Positions 1-9,587 of a stretch of 22,405 nucleotides of DNA are shown here, piece by piece. The notes beneath the pieces are model-generated. The model did no database searches. It was not told where the DNA came from and was given only the letters and a program-made list of their open reading frames with translations. Source of the DNA: Bryobacterales bacterium. Lineage in GTDB: Bacteria; Acidobacteriota; Terriglobia; Bryobacterales; Bryobacteraceae. The stretch is taken from NCBI GenBank assembly GCA_003487005.1, contig DNFG01000405.1, positions 1 through 22,405 of the forward strand. The letters are read 5' to 3'. Positions within the stretch are counted from its first letter, which is position 1. The number at the start of each line of letters is the position of its first letter. A program made the position numbers and the translations under genes.

Positions 1-1
1 C

Positions 2-358
2 GCATTCGCCGCGCTGGCCGATACGCGCGCGCCGGTCAACATTCCATTTGAGTTTGAGCTTCGGGGCCAGACGCTGCCGGCGGGCCGCTACGAGGTGACG
101 ACGAGCACGAGCACCGGGGTGGTGTCGCTGGTGGATCCGAACGGGCGGCAGCACGCTTCGTTGACAATGCCGTTGGGCAACCCGAACAAGGTGACGGATT
201 CGAAGATCGTGTTTTTGTACGACGGAGAGACATATCTGCTGTCGGAGGTATGGTTGAGCGACGCCGGGGGGCGGAAGGTGCAGCAGATGAAGCGCAAGCC
301 GGCTGAGATCAGCAAGCGCGGCGTGGAGCGCCGGGTTGAGATCGCCGTGGGCGACTGA
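2..358 (+). CDS. Small secreted protein, C-terminal part (5' end outside window)
   Basis: The reading frame is open from base 2 to the TGA at 356-358, giving 118 residues of a protein that starts before the window. The first visible residues (AFAALA) look like the end of a signal peptide. They are followed by a VNIPFEFELRGQTLPAGRYEV-like stretch at about residues 11-31. Small exported proteins with a PFxFxxxGxxLPAGxYxV core are frequent in Acidobacteriota, and their function is unknown. An in-frame GTG at 95 could be called as a start, but it would cut off this conserved core, so the gene is best read as 5'-truncated by the window edge. The rest is rich in beta-prone segments and ends in a basic tail (KRGVERRVEIAVGD). 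A rho-independent terminator follows closely, so the gene does not run into sdhC. The frame is secure; the family assignment is from memory of the motif. Confidence 0.72.
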   Translation, partial: AFAALADTRAPVNIPFEFELRGQTLPAGRYEVTTSTSTGVVSLVDPNGRQHASLTMPLGNPNKVTDSKIVFLYDGETYLLSEVWLSDAGGRKVQQMKRKPAEISKRGVERRVEIAVGD

Positions 359-391
359 TTGAATTCGAAGTTCTTCCCTCGCTGAAAACTC

Positions 392-422
392 GCGGGCCCG
401 CTTTCAGTGGGCCCGCACTTTT
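392..422 (+). terminator. Rho-independent terminator after the secreted-protein gene
   Basis: A perfect 8-bp inverted repeat, GCGGGCCC (392-399) and GGGCCCGC (409-416), encloses a 9-base loop and is followed by ACTTTTG. It lies 33 bases after the stop at 358 and separates the first gene from the sdh operon. Confidence 0.8.
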
Positions 423-444
423 GCGTCCGGGGCGCGGGCGGCGG

Positions 445-473
445 ACACTCCGATCTGAAATTTTGCATAGAAT
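445..473 (+). promoter_or_regulatory. Possible promoter of the sdh-ctaA operon
   Basis: TAGAAT at 468-473 matches five of six positions of a sigma-70 -10 box and sits in the only AT-rich patch of the 203-base gap between 358 and 562. No good -35 box is visible 16-18 bases upstream, and a TG lies close to the -10 position. It would leave an untranslated leader of roughly 80 bases before sdhC. The rest of the gap holds the terminator at 392-422 and the sdhC ribosome binding site. Confidence 0.3.
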
Positions 474-561
474 AGTGGATTCCGGGCGTCAGTGAAGCAG
501 AGAGAACTGAAGGCCTTGACCTCCCCGCCAACCGAATCCAAGGGGAACACGGAGTGTCTGA

Positions 562-1245
562 ATGAGCACGATTGCAGTGGGCGGCCTGAACCGCACCGCC
601 GCCCTGTATCAGTCCGTCATCGGCAAGAAAGTGATCATGGCCGTGACGGGCTTTATTCTGTCCGGCTTCGTGCTGGGCCACATGATCGGGAACCTGCAGG
701 TATTTGCGGGTCCGGAGAAGCTGAACGCGTATGGGGCGTTCCTGCAGAGTCTGGGGGGCGCGTTGTGGGCGGCGCGGATTGTGCTGCTGGCCTCGGTCGG
801 GCTGCACATCACGATGGCAGTGCAGTTGACGATGCTGAAGCTTGAGGCGCGGCCGCAGCCTTACGTGAAGAAGACGGCGCTGGTGTCGACTTACGCGGCG
901 CGGACGATGATCTGGAGCGGGCCGATCGTCGGGGCATTCCTGGTGTATCATCTGCTGCACTTCACAACGGGGCAGGCGCATCCGGATTTCAAGCCGGGCG
1001 ACGTGTATGCGAACGTGATCACGGGGTTCCGGAATCCGGCGGTGTCGCTGTTCTACATGGTGGCGAACATTCTGCTGGCGTTTCACCTGTATCACGGGGT
1101 GTGGAGCATGTTTCAGTCGCTGGGTGTGGCGCATCCGCGGTACACGCCACTGCTGAAGCGGGTGGCGCAGACGTTTGGGATCGTGGTCGGCCTCGGGAAC
1201 GTAGCGATGCCGATGGCGGTGCTGACGGGGATTCTGAGTTTGTAA
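562..1245 (+). CDS. sdhC: Succinate dehydrogenase cytochrome b558 subunit
   Basis: This is the membrane anchor of succinate:quinone oxidoreductase. It binds heme b and passes electrons from the iron-sulfur subunit to menaquinone. The 227-residue protein has five hydrophobic segments, at about 22-45, 65-92, 115-135, 160-182 and 203-225. Histidines at 40 (GHMIGN), 82 (GLHIT), 130/133 (YHLLH) and 175/178 (FHLYHGVW) fit the di-heme pattern of the Bacillus-type b558 family, in which one anchor protein replaces SdhC plus SdhD. The ATG at 562 follows GGAG at 551-554. Directly downstream are the flavoprotein (21-base gap) and iron-sulfur subunits, which confirms the role. The FHLYHGVWSMFQSLG block is characteristic of the family. 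Confidence 0.95.
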   Translation: MSTIAVGGLNRTAALYQSVIGKKVIMAVTGFILSGFVLGHMIGNLQVFAGPEKLNAYGAFLQSLGGALWAARIVLLASVGLHITMAVQLTMLKLEARPQPYVKKTALVSTYAARTMIWSGPIVGAFLVYHLLHFTTGQAHPDFKPGDVYANVITGFRNPAVSLFYMVANILLAFHLYHGVWSMFQSLGVAHPRYTPLLKRVAQTFGIVVGLGNVAMPMAVLTGILSL

Positions 1246-1266
1246 GGCGGGAGGGAGAGACTCATC

Positions 1267-3186
1267 ATGGCAATCAATCTGGACGCGAAGATCCCCTCCG
1301 GGCCGATCGAACAGAAATGGAACAAGGCGAAGTTCGACTACAAGCTGGTGAACCCGGCGAACAAGCGCAAGTACAGTGTGATCGTGGTGGGGACAGGCCT
1401 GGCTGGTGGAGCGGCGGCGGCGACGCTGGGCGAACTGGGGTACAACGTGAAGGCGTTCTGCTTCCAGGATTCGCCGCGGCGGGCGCACTCGATCGCGGCG
1501 CAGGGCGGCATCAACGCGGCGAAGAACTATCAGAACGACGGCGACAGTGTGTTCCGGCTGTTCTATGACACGGTGAAGGGCGGCGATTTCCGGGCGCGGG
1601 AAGCGAATGTGTACCGGCTGGCCGAAATCAGCGTGAGCATCATCGACCAGTGCGTGGCGCAAGGTGTGCCGTTCGCGCGCGAGTATGGCGGCGTGCTGGC
1701 GAACCGGTCGTTCGGGGGCGCGCAGGTGTCAAGGACGTTTTACGCGCGGGGGCAGACGGGGCAGCAGTTGCTGCTGGGCTGCTACCAGGCGCTGGAGCGG
1801 CAGATCGACGCGGGCCGGGTGAAGATGTACGCGCGGCACGAGATGCTGGATGTGATCGTCATCGACGGGCGCGCGCGGGGGATCGTGACGCGCAATCTGG
1901 TGACCGGGGCGATTGACGTGCATATCGCGGACGCGGTGGCGCTGGCGACCGGCGGTTACGGGAACGTGTTTTACCTGTCGACGAACGCGAAGGGTTCCAA
2001 CGCGACGGCGATATGGCGGGCCTACAAGAAGGGCGCAGCGTTTGCGAACCCGTGTTTCACGCAGATTCACCCGACGTGCATTCCGGTGAGCGGCGAATAT
2101 CAGTCGAAGCTGACGCTGATGTCGGAATCTCTGCGGAACGACGGTCGGATCTGGGTGCCGAAGAAGCAGGGAGACACCCGGGCTTCGGGGCAGATTCCCG
2201 AGGATGAGCGAGACTATTATCTGGAGCGGATGTACCCGAGCTTCGGCAATCTCTCGCCGCGCGATATTGCATCGCGGGCGGCGAAGCGGGTGTGCGACGA
2301 AGGCCGGGGCGTTGGTCCTGGCGGCCTGGGCGTCTATCTCGACTTCAGTGACGCGATCGGGCGGCTGGGCAAGAAGACGATCGAGGAGCGTTACGGGAAC
2401 CTGTTCGAGATCTACGAGCGGATCACGGGTGAAGACCCGTATTCGGTGCCGATGCGCATCTATCCGGCGGTCCATTACACGATGGGCGGGCTGTGGGTGG
2501 ATTACAACCTGGAGAGCACGGTGCCGGGGCTGTTCGTTCTGGGCGAGGCGAACTTCTCGGACCACGGCGCGAACCGCCTGGGCGCGAGCGCGCTAATGCA
2601 GGGTCTGGCGGACGGGTATTTCGTGGCGCCGTACACGATTGGCAACTATCTGGCTTCGATCAAGCCGGGCGGCGTGGACGAAGATCATCCGGAGTGCCGG
2701 CTTGCGAAGGAGGAAGCGGAAGCGCGGATCCAGACGCTGCTGGGCATCAAGGGCAAGAAGACGGTGGACGAGTTCCACCGTGCGCTGGGAAAGATCATGT
2801 GGGACAAGTGCGGGATGGCGCGCAATGCCGCGGGGCTGGAAGAGGCTCTGCCGCAGATTCAGGCGCTCCGCGAGGAGTTCTGGCAGAACGTGACGGTGCC
2901 GGGTTCGGGCGCGGAGGTCAACCAGAGCCTGGAAAAAGCGACGCGGCTGGCGGACTTCCTGGAACTTGGCGAACTGATGGTGCGCGATGCGCGGGTGCGC
3001 GAGGAGAGTTGCGGAGGTCACTTCCGCGAGGAATATCAGACCGAGGAAGGCGAGGCGTTGCGAGACGACGAAAAGTTCTGTCACGGGGCGGTCTGGGAGT
3101 ATCAGGGAAGTGAGCAGGCGCCGGTGCGGCATATGGAGCCGCTCATTTTCGAGCATGTGCACCTGACGCAGCGCAGTTACAAGTAG
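1267..3186 (+). CDS. sdhA: Succinate dehydrogenase/fumarate reductase flavoprotein subunit
   Basis: This is the catalytic subunit that oxidises succinate to fumarate (or the reverse) with FAD on the cytoplasmic face. Its 639 residues suit the longer Bacillus/Bacteroidota-type SdhA. Visible elements are the dinucleotide-binding loop VGTGLAGG (41-48), His74 in AHSIAAQGG as the likely covalent FAD attachment, and IHPTCIP with the following SESLRNDGR stretch near the substrate site. [17 protein letters not shown] supplies the catalytic arginine region, and [10 protein letters not shown] and the FAD-binding [16 protein letters not shown] block follow. The ATG at 1267 is preceded by a GGGAGAGA ribosome binding site (1252-1259). 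It lies between sdhC and sdhB in a compact operon. The anchor type suggests a menaquinone-linked enzyme; direction in vivo cannot be read from sequence. Confidence 0.96.
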   Translation: MAINLDAKIPSGPIEQKWNKAKFDYKLVNPANKRKYSVIVVGTGLAGGAAAATLGELGYNVKAFCFQDSPRRAHSIAAQGGINAAKNYQNDGDSVFRLFYDTVKGGDFRAREANVYRLAEISVSIIDQCVAQGVPFAREYGGVLANRSFGGAQVSRTFYARGQTGQQLLLGCYQALERQIDAGRVKMYARHEMLDVIVIDGRARGIVTRNLVTGAIDVHIADAVALATGGYGNVFYLSTNAKGSNATAIWRAYKKGAAFANPCFTQIHPTCIPVSGEYQSKLTLMSESLRNDGRIWVPKKQGDTRASGQIPEDERDYYLERMYPSFGNLSPRDIASRAAKRVCDEGRGVGPGGLGVYLDFSDAIGRLGKKTIEERYGNLFEIYERITGEDPYSVPMRIYPAVHYTMGGLWVDYNLESTVPGLFVLGEANFSDHGANRLGASALMQGLADGYFVAPYTIGNYLASIKPGGVDEDHPECRLAKEEAEARIQTLLGIKGKKTVDEFHRALGKIMWDKCGMARNAAGLEEALPQIQALREEFWQNVTVPGSGAEVNQSLEKATRLADFLELGELMVRDARVREESCGGHFREEYQTEEGEALRDDEKFCHGAVWEYQGSEQAPVRHMEPLIFEHVHLTQRSYK

Positions 3187-3202
3187 AAGAGGCATCGAGA
3201 TC

Positions 3203-3976
3203 ATGAAACTCACCCTGAACATCTGGCGGCAGAAGGGCCCGAACGACGCGGGCCGCATCGTGAAGTACGAGATGCCGAATGTGGACGAGCACATGTCGTT
3301 TTTGGAGATGCTCGACGTTCTGAATGAAGATCTGATCCACAAAGGTGAAGAGCCGGTGACGTTCGAGCACGACTGCCGCGAGGGAATCTGTGGTTGCTGC
3401 GGCTTCATGATCAACGGGCTGCCGCACGGGCCCCAGCGTGGAACGACGGTCTGCCAGTTGCACATGCGCCAGTTCCACGACGGCGAGGAGCTTTGGCTGG
3501 AGCCGTTCCGGGCAAAGGCGTTTCCGGTACTGAAGGACTTGATGGTGGACCGGTCGGCATTCGACCGGATCATTGCGGCTGGCGGCTATGTGTCAGTGAA
3601 CACTGGCTGCGCGGTGGATGGCAACGCGATCCCGATCGAGAAGCAGAGCGCGGAAATGGCGATGGACGCAGCGGCGTGCATCGGTTGTGGCGCTTGTGTG
3701 GCTTCGTGTCCGAACGCGTCGGCGTCGTTGTTCACCTCCGCGAAGATCGCCCATCTGGGATTGCTGCCGCAAGGTCAGGCGGAGCGGGACCGGCGCGCGG
3801 TGCGGATGGTGGCCCAGTTGATGGAAGAAGGCTTCGGCTACTGTACGAACACGGGCGAGTGCGAGGCGCTGTGTCCGAAAGGCGTGAAGCTGGAGAATAT
3901 CGCCCGGATGAACCGCGACTATCTGAAGGCGGCGATTCTGTACCGCGAGGAGAACGCTTCCGCGGGCGGGGCGTAG
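3203..3976 (+). CDS. sdhB: Succinate dehydrogenase iron-sulfur subunit
   Basis: This subunit relays electrons from the SdhA flavin to the SdhC hemes through three iron-sulfur clusters. The 257-residue protein has an N-terminal plant-ferredoxin-like [2Fe-2S] domain with Cys58, Cys63, Cys66 ([10 protein letters not shown]) and Cys84. The C-terminal alpha-helical ferredoxin domain carries [12 protein letters not shown] and [15 protein letters not shown], which ligate the [4Fe-4S] and [3Fe-4S] centres. It starts 16 bases after the sdhA stop and is followed after 17 bases by the heme A synthase gene, so all four genes are probably one transcript. Length and motif order are normal for the family. 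Confidence 0.96.
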   Translation: MKLTLNIWRQKGPNDAGRIVKYEMPNVDEHMSFLEMLDVLNEDLIHKGEEPVTFEHDCREGICGCCGFMINGLPHGPQRGTTVCQLHMRQFHDGEELWLEPFRAKAFPVLKDLMVDRSAFDRIIAAGGYVSVNTGCAVDGNAIPIEKQSAEMAMDAAACIGCGACVASCPNASASLFTSAKIAHLGLLPQGQAERDRRAVRMVAQLMEEGFGYCTNTGECEALCPKGVKLENIARMNRDYLKAAILYREENASAGGA

Positions 3977-3993
3977 CCCGGTGGGCATCCGCC

Positions 3994-4878
3994 ATGACTG
4001 CGATCAGCACTTCCCGGTTCGCGCGTTATGCCTGGGTGGTGCTCGCATATAACATTCTCGTTATATTGTGGGGCGCATTCGTGCGGGCCACGGGTTCGGG
4101 CGCGGGGTGCGGCAGCCATTGGCCCCTCTGCAACGGCGATGTCGTGCCCCGCGCGCCGGAGGTGGCGACGGTCATCGAGTTCGCTCACCGTCTGACCAGC
4201 GGGTTGGCACTGGTGGCCGTTGTTGTGCTGGCGGTGTGGGCGTTCCGGATCTATCCGCGCGGGCATCGCGTGCGCCGGGCGGCGTTCTGGTCGCTGATCA
4301 TCATCCTGATTGAGGCGTTGCTCGGCGCGGGGATCGTTCTGCTCGAGTACGTGGAGGCCAATCAGAGTTGGGGGCGCGCGGCATACCTTTGCGCGCACCT
4401 GACTAACACGCTGCTGCTGGTGTCGGCGCTTGCACTGACTGCATGGTTGCCGCAAATGGGGCCGGAAAGGCGATTCTGGCCGTTGTCAGGACGCTTCAAG
4501 GCGGCATTCGGAGTGCTTCTGTTGTCCTGTGTCACGGGAGCGATCGCGGCGTTGGGCGACACGGTCTTCCCGGCCACTTCGCTGGCGGACGGCATCCGGT
4601 CGGAATTTGCCGCGGACGCGCCAGGTTTGCTGCGGCTCAGGCTGGTGCACCCGGTGGTGGCGGTTGGGGCGGCGGTCTATCTGTTCTGTGTGGGCTTCTG
4701 GCTGCGGAGGACGGCGGTTTCCGCTCAGTGGCTGTTGGTATTGACAGTGACCCAGACCCTGGCGGGTGCGGTGAACGTAGTGCTGCTCGCTCCGGTCTGG
4801 ATGCAGCTATTGCATCTGTTCCTGGCCACGCTGCTCTGGCTGTCGCTCTTGCGGCTTTCGCTTCAGTCGAGCAAGTGA
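3994..4878 (+). CDS. ctaA: Heme A synthase, CtaA/COX15 family
   Basis: The integral membrane enzyme oxidises heme O to heme A for aa3-type cytochrome oxidases. The 294-residue protein has about eight hydrophobic segments. Family markers are the external cysteine pair C39/C46 (GCGSHWPLCNG), Glu62 and His65 in EFAHR, His135 (CAHLTNT), His219 (RLVHP) and His274 (LLHLF), which are the heme-binding and catalytic residues. The frame is open far upstream across sdhB, but ATG 3994 is the first start that leaves the sdhB coding region, and the membrane protein begins there. The ribosome binding site is weak. It lies 17 bases after sdhB and is probably co-transcribed, pairing succinate respiration with supply of heme for the terminal oxidase. 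Its 3' end overlaps the opposing lyase gene by 16 bases. Confidence 0.9.
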   Translation: MTAISTSRFARYAWVVLAYNILVILWGAFVRATGSGAGCGSHWPLCNGDVVPRAPEVATVIEFAHRLTSGLALVAVVVLAVWAFRIYPRGHRVRRAAFWSLIIILIEALLGAGIVLLEYVEANQSWGRAAYLCAHLTNTLLLVSALALTAWLPQMGPERRFWPLSGRFKAAFGVLLLSCVTGAIAALGDTVFPATSLADGIRSEFAADAPGLLRLRLVHPVVAVGAAVYLFCVGFWLRRTAVSAQWLLVLTVTQTLAGAVNVVLLAPVWMQLLHLFLATLLWLSLLRLSLQSSK

Positions 4879-5837
4879 GGGTACGCGGCGAGCACGCGGT
4901 CGATCTCTTCCATTTGTCCGGGGGACAGATCCTCGGCGGGGCTGAGGCACCAGCGTCCTTCCATCAAGCCCTGGCGGCGCAGAACTTCGTGGATGCCGGC
5001 GATGCAGCCGTGGAATCCGTTAGCGACATCGAAAAGGGCGCCGTTCAGATCGGTCAATTGGGCATTGAGTGCGAGCATCAGGGAGGGGTGGGTCTTGCCC
5101 TCGTGCACGCGGCGCAGGATCTCGACGGCGCGCCTGGTGCCGACGGCCCACTGGCCGAGGAGTCCGCCCACGACGCGGAGTGTTTTGCCGTGGAAGGAGA
5201 AGGGGGTAATCAGGTCGGCGATGATGTTGTCGTCATTGCCGGTATAGAGAGCGATGTCCGCAGAGCGGTCGGACGCGGCGACCGCGCGGATGACGTCGAG
5301 GGTCTGGTAGCGGTTGAACGGCGCCATCTTGATGGCGACGAGGTTCTCGATGTCCGCGGCTTTGCGCCAGAATTCGAACGGCAAGAGGCGCCCGCCGACG
5401 GCGGGTTGCAGGTAGAAGCCGACGACGGGCAGAACGGAGGCGATATCGCGGACGTGGTCGACCATCTCGTCGAGAGTGGCGTTTTTCAGGGCGGAGAGGC
5501 TGAGGAGGACGGCCTGATAGCCGAGTTTCGCGGCGAGTTCAGCCTCGCGCAGGGCCTGCTCGCGCGGGCCGACGGCTCCGGCGATCATAATCATTTCCGA
5601 GCCGCGGGTTTCTTCGATGGCCATTCGCAGGACGGGTTCGAGCAGGTTGTACTGCGGCAGGCGGATCTCGAACTGGGTGGTGTGGACAGCCACGGCGATG
5701 CCGCCGGCGCCCGCGTCGCGGTAGTATCGCGTGAGTCCGCGCTGGCGGGCTTCATCCAACTGCCGGCCGGCATTCAGGCAGAGCGGGTGGGCGGGAATCA
5801 CGAGGCCCGCGCGGAGGCGGTTCAGCCAATCGGACAT
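4863..5837 (-). CDS. Dihydrodipicolinate synthase/N-acetylneuraminate lyase family protein
   Basis: This is a predicted class I aldolase/lyase with a TIM-barrel fold that uses a Schiff-base lysine on pyruvate or a 2-keto acid. In 324 residues the likely Schiff-base Lys170 lies in NLVAIKMAPFN, and Tyr142 in VVGFYLQPAVGG is the usual proton-relay tyrosine. Substrate loops such as AGGIAVAVHTTQFEI (about 44-58) and IAGAVGPREQALREAELAAKLGY (about 85-107) match the fold. It is not an obvious lysine-pathway DapA: the usual GTTGE motif is replaced by AVHTTQFEI. The gene starts 4 bases after the stop of the epimerase-like gene, so the two are translated from one message and probably act on the same sugar acid or hydroxy acid. 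The substrate cannot be told from the sequence. The 3' end overlaps ctaA. Confidence 0.85.
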   Translation of the reverse strand: MSDWLNRLRAGLVIPAHPLCLNAGRQLDEARQRGLTRYYRDAGAGGIAVAVHTTQFEIRLPQYNLLEPVLRMAIEETRGSEMIMIAGAVGPREQALREAELAAKLGYQAVLLSLSALKNATLDEMVDHVRDIASVLPVVGFYLQPAVGGRLLPFEFWRKAADIENLVAIKMAPFNRYQTLDVIRAVAASDRSADIALYTGNDDNIIADLITPFSFHGKTLRVVGGLLGQWAVGTRRAVEILRRVHEGKTHPSLMLALNAQLTDLNGALFDVANGFHGCIAGIHEVLRRQGLMEGRWCLSPAEDLSPGQMEEIDRVLAAYPHLLD

Positions 5838-5841
5838 CAGA

Positions 5842-6834
5842 TTAAAACCTCCCGTCGCGGACCTGGAACTTGGTGGGTTTGCCGAGCAGGCGGCCGCCTT
5901 CGCTGATCCAGTCCGCGATCCAATCGATCATCTGGTCGACACTGACCGTAGCCGGACCGAACATGCCGTGGCACAGTGTGGCGTTGTTCAATAGCGCGGT
6001 GGGCGCCGGTTCGGAGACGAAAACAGGCGTTTTCCGCAACTTGTCCCCAAGTTTCTCAGCAAGATCGCGCACTCTCAACGTCTCGAGGCCGGTCAGATTC
6101 AGAACGAACGGTGGTGTTGCGCAGTGGGCGAGCGAGCGGAAACAGATCGAGTTGGCGTCACCCTGCCAGATCACATTGACATATCCCATGCTGAGGTCGA
6201 CCGGTTCCTCGTTGAAGATCTTCGTGGCGAGATCGACGAGGACGCCATAGCGCAGTTCGCAGGCATAGTTGAGGCGCAGGAGCGTGACGGGCGTGCCGTA
6301 GGTGCGGGCAGCGTAGTCGAACATGCGCTCGCGTCCGGTGGCGCTCCAGGCGTACTCGCCGACGGGGTCCATCGGCGTTTCCTCGGTGGCGCCTCCGGAT
6401 TCGACCGGCACGAGCGGATACACGTTGCCGGTGGAGAAAGACACGATCTTCGAGGTGCGATAGCGACGGGAAACCAGGCCGGGAAGCAGGACGTTGGCGG
6501 CCCAGGTCTCCGAAGGGTTACCGGTGGAGCCGAACTTGCGCGCGGCGAGGTAAAAGACATTGGGCGCATCGGGCAGAGTGTCGAGCGCCCCGGGCGCGAG
6601 CATATCGCAGCGAATGTGTTGGACGCCTTCGATCTCCAGTTCACCGCGCGAGACGGTGATGACTCTGGCGGTGTTGCCGGCGGCGTCCATGGCGCGGCGA
6701 ATGCGGCGTGCGAGGGAAGGGCCCATCTTGCCCGCGGCGCCAAGGAGAAGGATGTCGCCCTGAATGGCGGAGGCCACCCCGATGTCAGCAGCGGACGGGG
6801 CGCTGAGGAGGTCTTCAAGCTGTACTTCAGTCAC
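5842..6834 (-). CDS. NAD-dependent epimerase/dehydratase family protein with altered YxxxK motif
   Basis: This is a predicted extended short-chain dehydrogenase (330 residues from a GTG start at 6834). The Rossmann loop GAAGKMG is at 32-38 after a hydrophobic strand. VFYLAARKFG (about 93-102) is the NAD-ribose region, and FSTGNVYP (133-140) carries the catalytic Ser/Thr. The active-site tyrosine is present (Tyr161 in EYAWSATGRER), but the lysine expected four residues later is Ala165. The protein may therefore be catalytically changed or use another base. The frame extends upstream to 6963 but there it overlaps hoxH and has no family similarity. GTG 6834 is therefore chosen, although its ribosome binding site is poor. 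The gene begins 29 bases after hoxH without a visible terminator, so it may lie at the end of the hox transcript. It is tightly coupled to the lyase gene below. Confidence 0.8.
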   Translation of the reverse strand: MTEVQLEDLLSAPSAADIGVASAIQGDILLLGAAGKMGPSLARRIRRAMDAAGNTARVITVSRGELEIEGVQHIRCDMLAPGALDTLPDAPNVFYLAARKFGSTGNPSETWAANVLLPGLVSRRYRTSKIVSFSTGNVYPLVPVESGGATEETPMDPVGEYAWSATGRERMFDYAARTYGTPVTLLRLNYACELRYGVLVDLATKIFNEEPVDLSMGYVNVIWQGDANSICFRSLAHCATPPFVLNLTGLETLRVRDLAEKLGDKLRKTPVFVSEPAPTALLNNATLCHGMFGPATVSVDQMIDWIADWISEGGRLLGKPTKFQVRDGRF

Positions 6835-6863
6835 TGTGGTGATTGTAGCGAAGCGGCTATGGG

Positions 6864-8297
<1,434 letters not shown>

Positions 8298-8312
8298 GAC
8301 GGGGGCTCCTGA

Positions 8313-8852
8313 TCAGCCGAACTTGGCAACGGCGCTGAGATCGGGTTTGCGGCCGTCCAGCAGTTCAGTGAGGACATGGGCGATAGCCGCGGCGGAGGGC
8401 GGGCATCCGGGTACGTGGAGGTCCACTTTGATCACTTCATGCAAGGGAATGGCCGCGCGCAGGAGCTTGGGGACGTTCTCGAGGGGCACGCCCGGCTGGG
8501 TGTCGGCACCGGCAATGTAGACGCGTTCGAGCAGGCGGGTGGGCGCGATCGAATTGCGCATCGAAGGCACATTAGAGGTGACGGCGCAGTCGCCCAGTGC
8601 GATGACGAACTTCGAATTCTCGCGAACGGTTTGCGCGAGCCGGAGGTCATCCTGACTCGAGACCGCACCTTCGATCAGAGCGACATCGACGCTCTCCGGA
8701 AAGTGCTGGGCATCGACGAGCGGGCCGAAGACGATCGTGACGCGATCGGCGAGCGTCAGCAGCAGTTCGTCCACATCGAGCAGGGACATGTGGCATCCGG
8801 AGCAGCCATCGAGCCAGGCTGTGGCGAGGCGGGCCTTGGGTGCTTTGGTCAT
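8313..8852 (-). CDS. hoxY: [NiFe]-hydrogenase small subunit HoxY
   Basis: The 179-residue short-type small subunit carries the proximal [4Fe-4S] cluster next to the Ni-Fe site and has the NuoB/PSST fold. The four ligands are visible: Cys17 and Cys20 (DGCSGCH), Cys89 (ALGDCAV) and Cys150 (VPGCPPS). There is no signal peptide and no C-terminal extension for medial and distal clusters, as expected for a soluble group 3d enzyme. The frame is open upstream to 9467, but ATG 8852 overlaps the hoxU stop as ATGA (8849-8852). It is a natural translationally coupled start at the point where homology begins. It sits between hoxU and hoxH in the usual EFUYH order. Confidence 0.93.
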   Translation of the reverse strand: MTKAPKARLATAWLDGCSGCHMSLLDVDELLLTLADRVTIVFGPLVDAQHFPESVDVALIEGAVSSQDDLRLAQTVRENSKFVIALGDCAVTSNVPSMRNSIAPTRLLERVYIAGADTQPGVPLENVPKLLRAAIPLHEVIKVDLHVPGCPPSAAAIAHVLTELLDGRKPDLSAVAKFG

Positions 8853-9574
8853 CGGGAGCCTCCGGGGTTCATGGTGCCGCGGATGGTGGCCAATCGTTCG
8901 ACCAGATCCTGGCGCTTGACCATCTCTTCGGCGGCGAAGCCCTTCTCGGCCAGCGCGCCGGTGGGACAAACCTGCACACACTTGCCGCAGTTGGTGCAGG
9001 CCGAGGCCTTGCCCCAGTCGCGGTCCATTTCGCACGCGATGCGCGACCCGATGCCGCGGCCCGCCACGCCCCACACATAGGCGCCTTCCACTTCGTTGCA
9101 GACACGCACGCAGCGCGTGCAGAGCACGCAGCGGTTGTGGTCGATCACGAAGCGCGGGTGGGACATGTCCACTTTCAGACGTGGATAGCGGTAGGCATAG
9201 CGCACGTTCGTGACGCCGAGGCGCTGGGCATAGGCCTGCAACTCGCAATGGTTGTTGGACACACAGACCGCGCAGACGTGGTTCTTCTCGGCGAAGAGAA
9301 GTTCCAGCGCCTGCCGGCGGTAGTCGTTCAGTTTGGCGGAACGGGTAATGACGGCCATGCCGTCCTGCGCCGGCGTGGTGCAGGAGGGCAGAAGCCGGTT
9401 GACGCCCTGCACCTCGACCACGCACAGGCGGCAGGCGCCCACGGTGGAGAGCCCCTTGAACTGGCACAGGCCGGGGATGAATCGGTTGTTGGCCTGTGCC
9501 GCCTCGAAGATGGTCTGGCCGCGTTCGGCCTGAACGAGTTCGCCGTCGATCCGGATGGAAATTCGATTGGGCAT
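8849..9574 (-). CDS. hoxU: Hydrogenase diaphorase subunit HoxU (NuoG N-terminal-like)
   Basis: This is the iron-sulfur wire between the HoxF flavin subunit and the HoxY/HoxH hydrogenase. The 241-residue protein matches the N-terminal part of NuoG. It has a [2Fe-2S] domain with Cys37, Cys48, Cys51 and Cys65, and a His-ligated cluster motif with His99, Cys101, Cys104 and Cys110. Two [4Fe-4S] motifs follow: CVLCTRCVRVC (Cys149/152/155/159) and CTNCGKCVQVCP (Cys193/196/199/203). The ATG at 9574 has an AAGGAG site that overlaps the stop codon of the preceding hoxF gene. The open frame continues upstream to 9676 without family similarity, so 9574 is preferred. All cluster ligands expected for the family are intact. 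Confidence 0.93.
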   Translation of the reverse strand: MPNRISIRIDGELVQAERGQTIFEAAQANNRFIPGLCQFKGLSTVGACRLCVVEVQGVNRLLPSCTTPAQDGMAVITRSAKLNDYRRQALELLFAEKNHVCAVCVSNNHCELQAYAQRLGVTNVRYAYRYPRLKVDMSHPRFVIDHNRCVLCTRCVRVCNEVEGAYVWGVAGRGIGSRIACEMDRDWGKASACTNCGKCVQVCPTGALAEKGFAAEEMVKRQDLVERLATIRGTMNPGGSR

Positions 9575-9587
9575 GTGCAAGGGCTCC

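Noticed and set aside
88..1662. Open minus-strand frame of 524 codons opposite the first gene, sdhC and sdhA
   Set aside because: It lies antisense to sdhC and sdhA and reads as low-complexity Arg/His/Pro sequence, so it is a shadow.
3394..3993. Upstream extension of the ctaA frame across sdhB
   Set aside because: It overlaps the conserved sdhB gene and has no membrane segments or family similarity before the ATG at 3994.
4443..5906. Open + strand frame of 487 codons spanning ctaA and the lyase gene
   Set aside because: It crosses two well-supported genes on opposite strands and has no recognisable motif or start signal.
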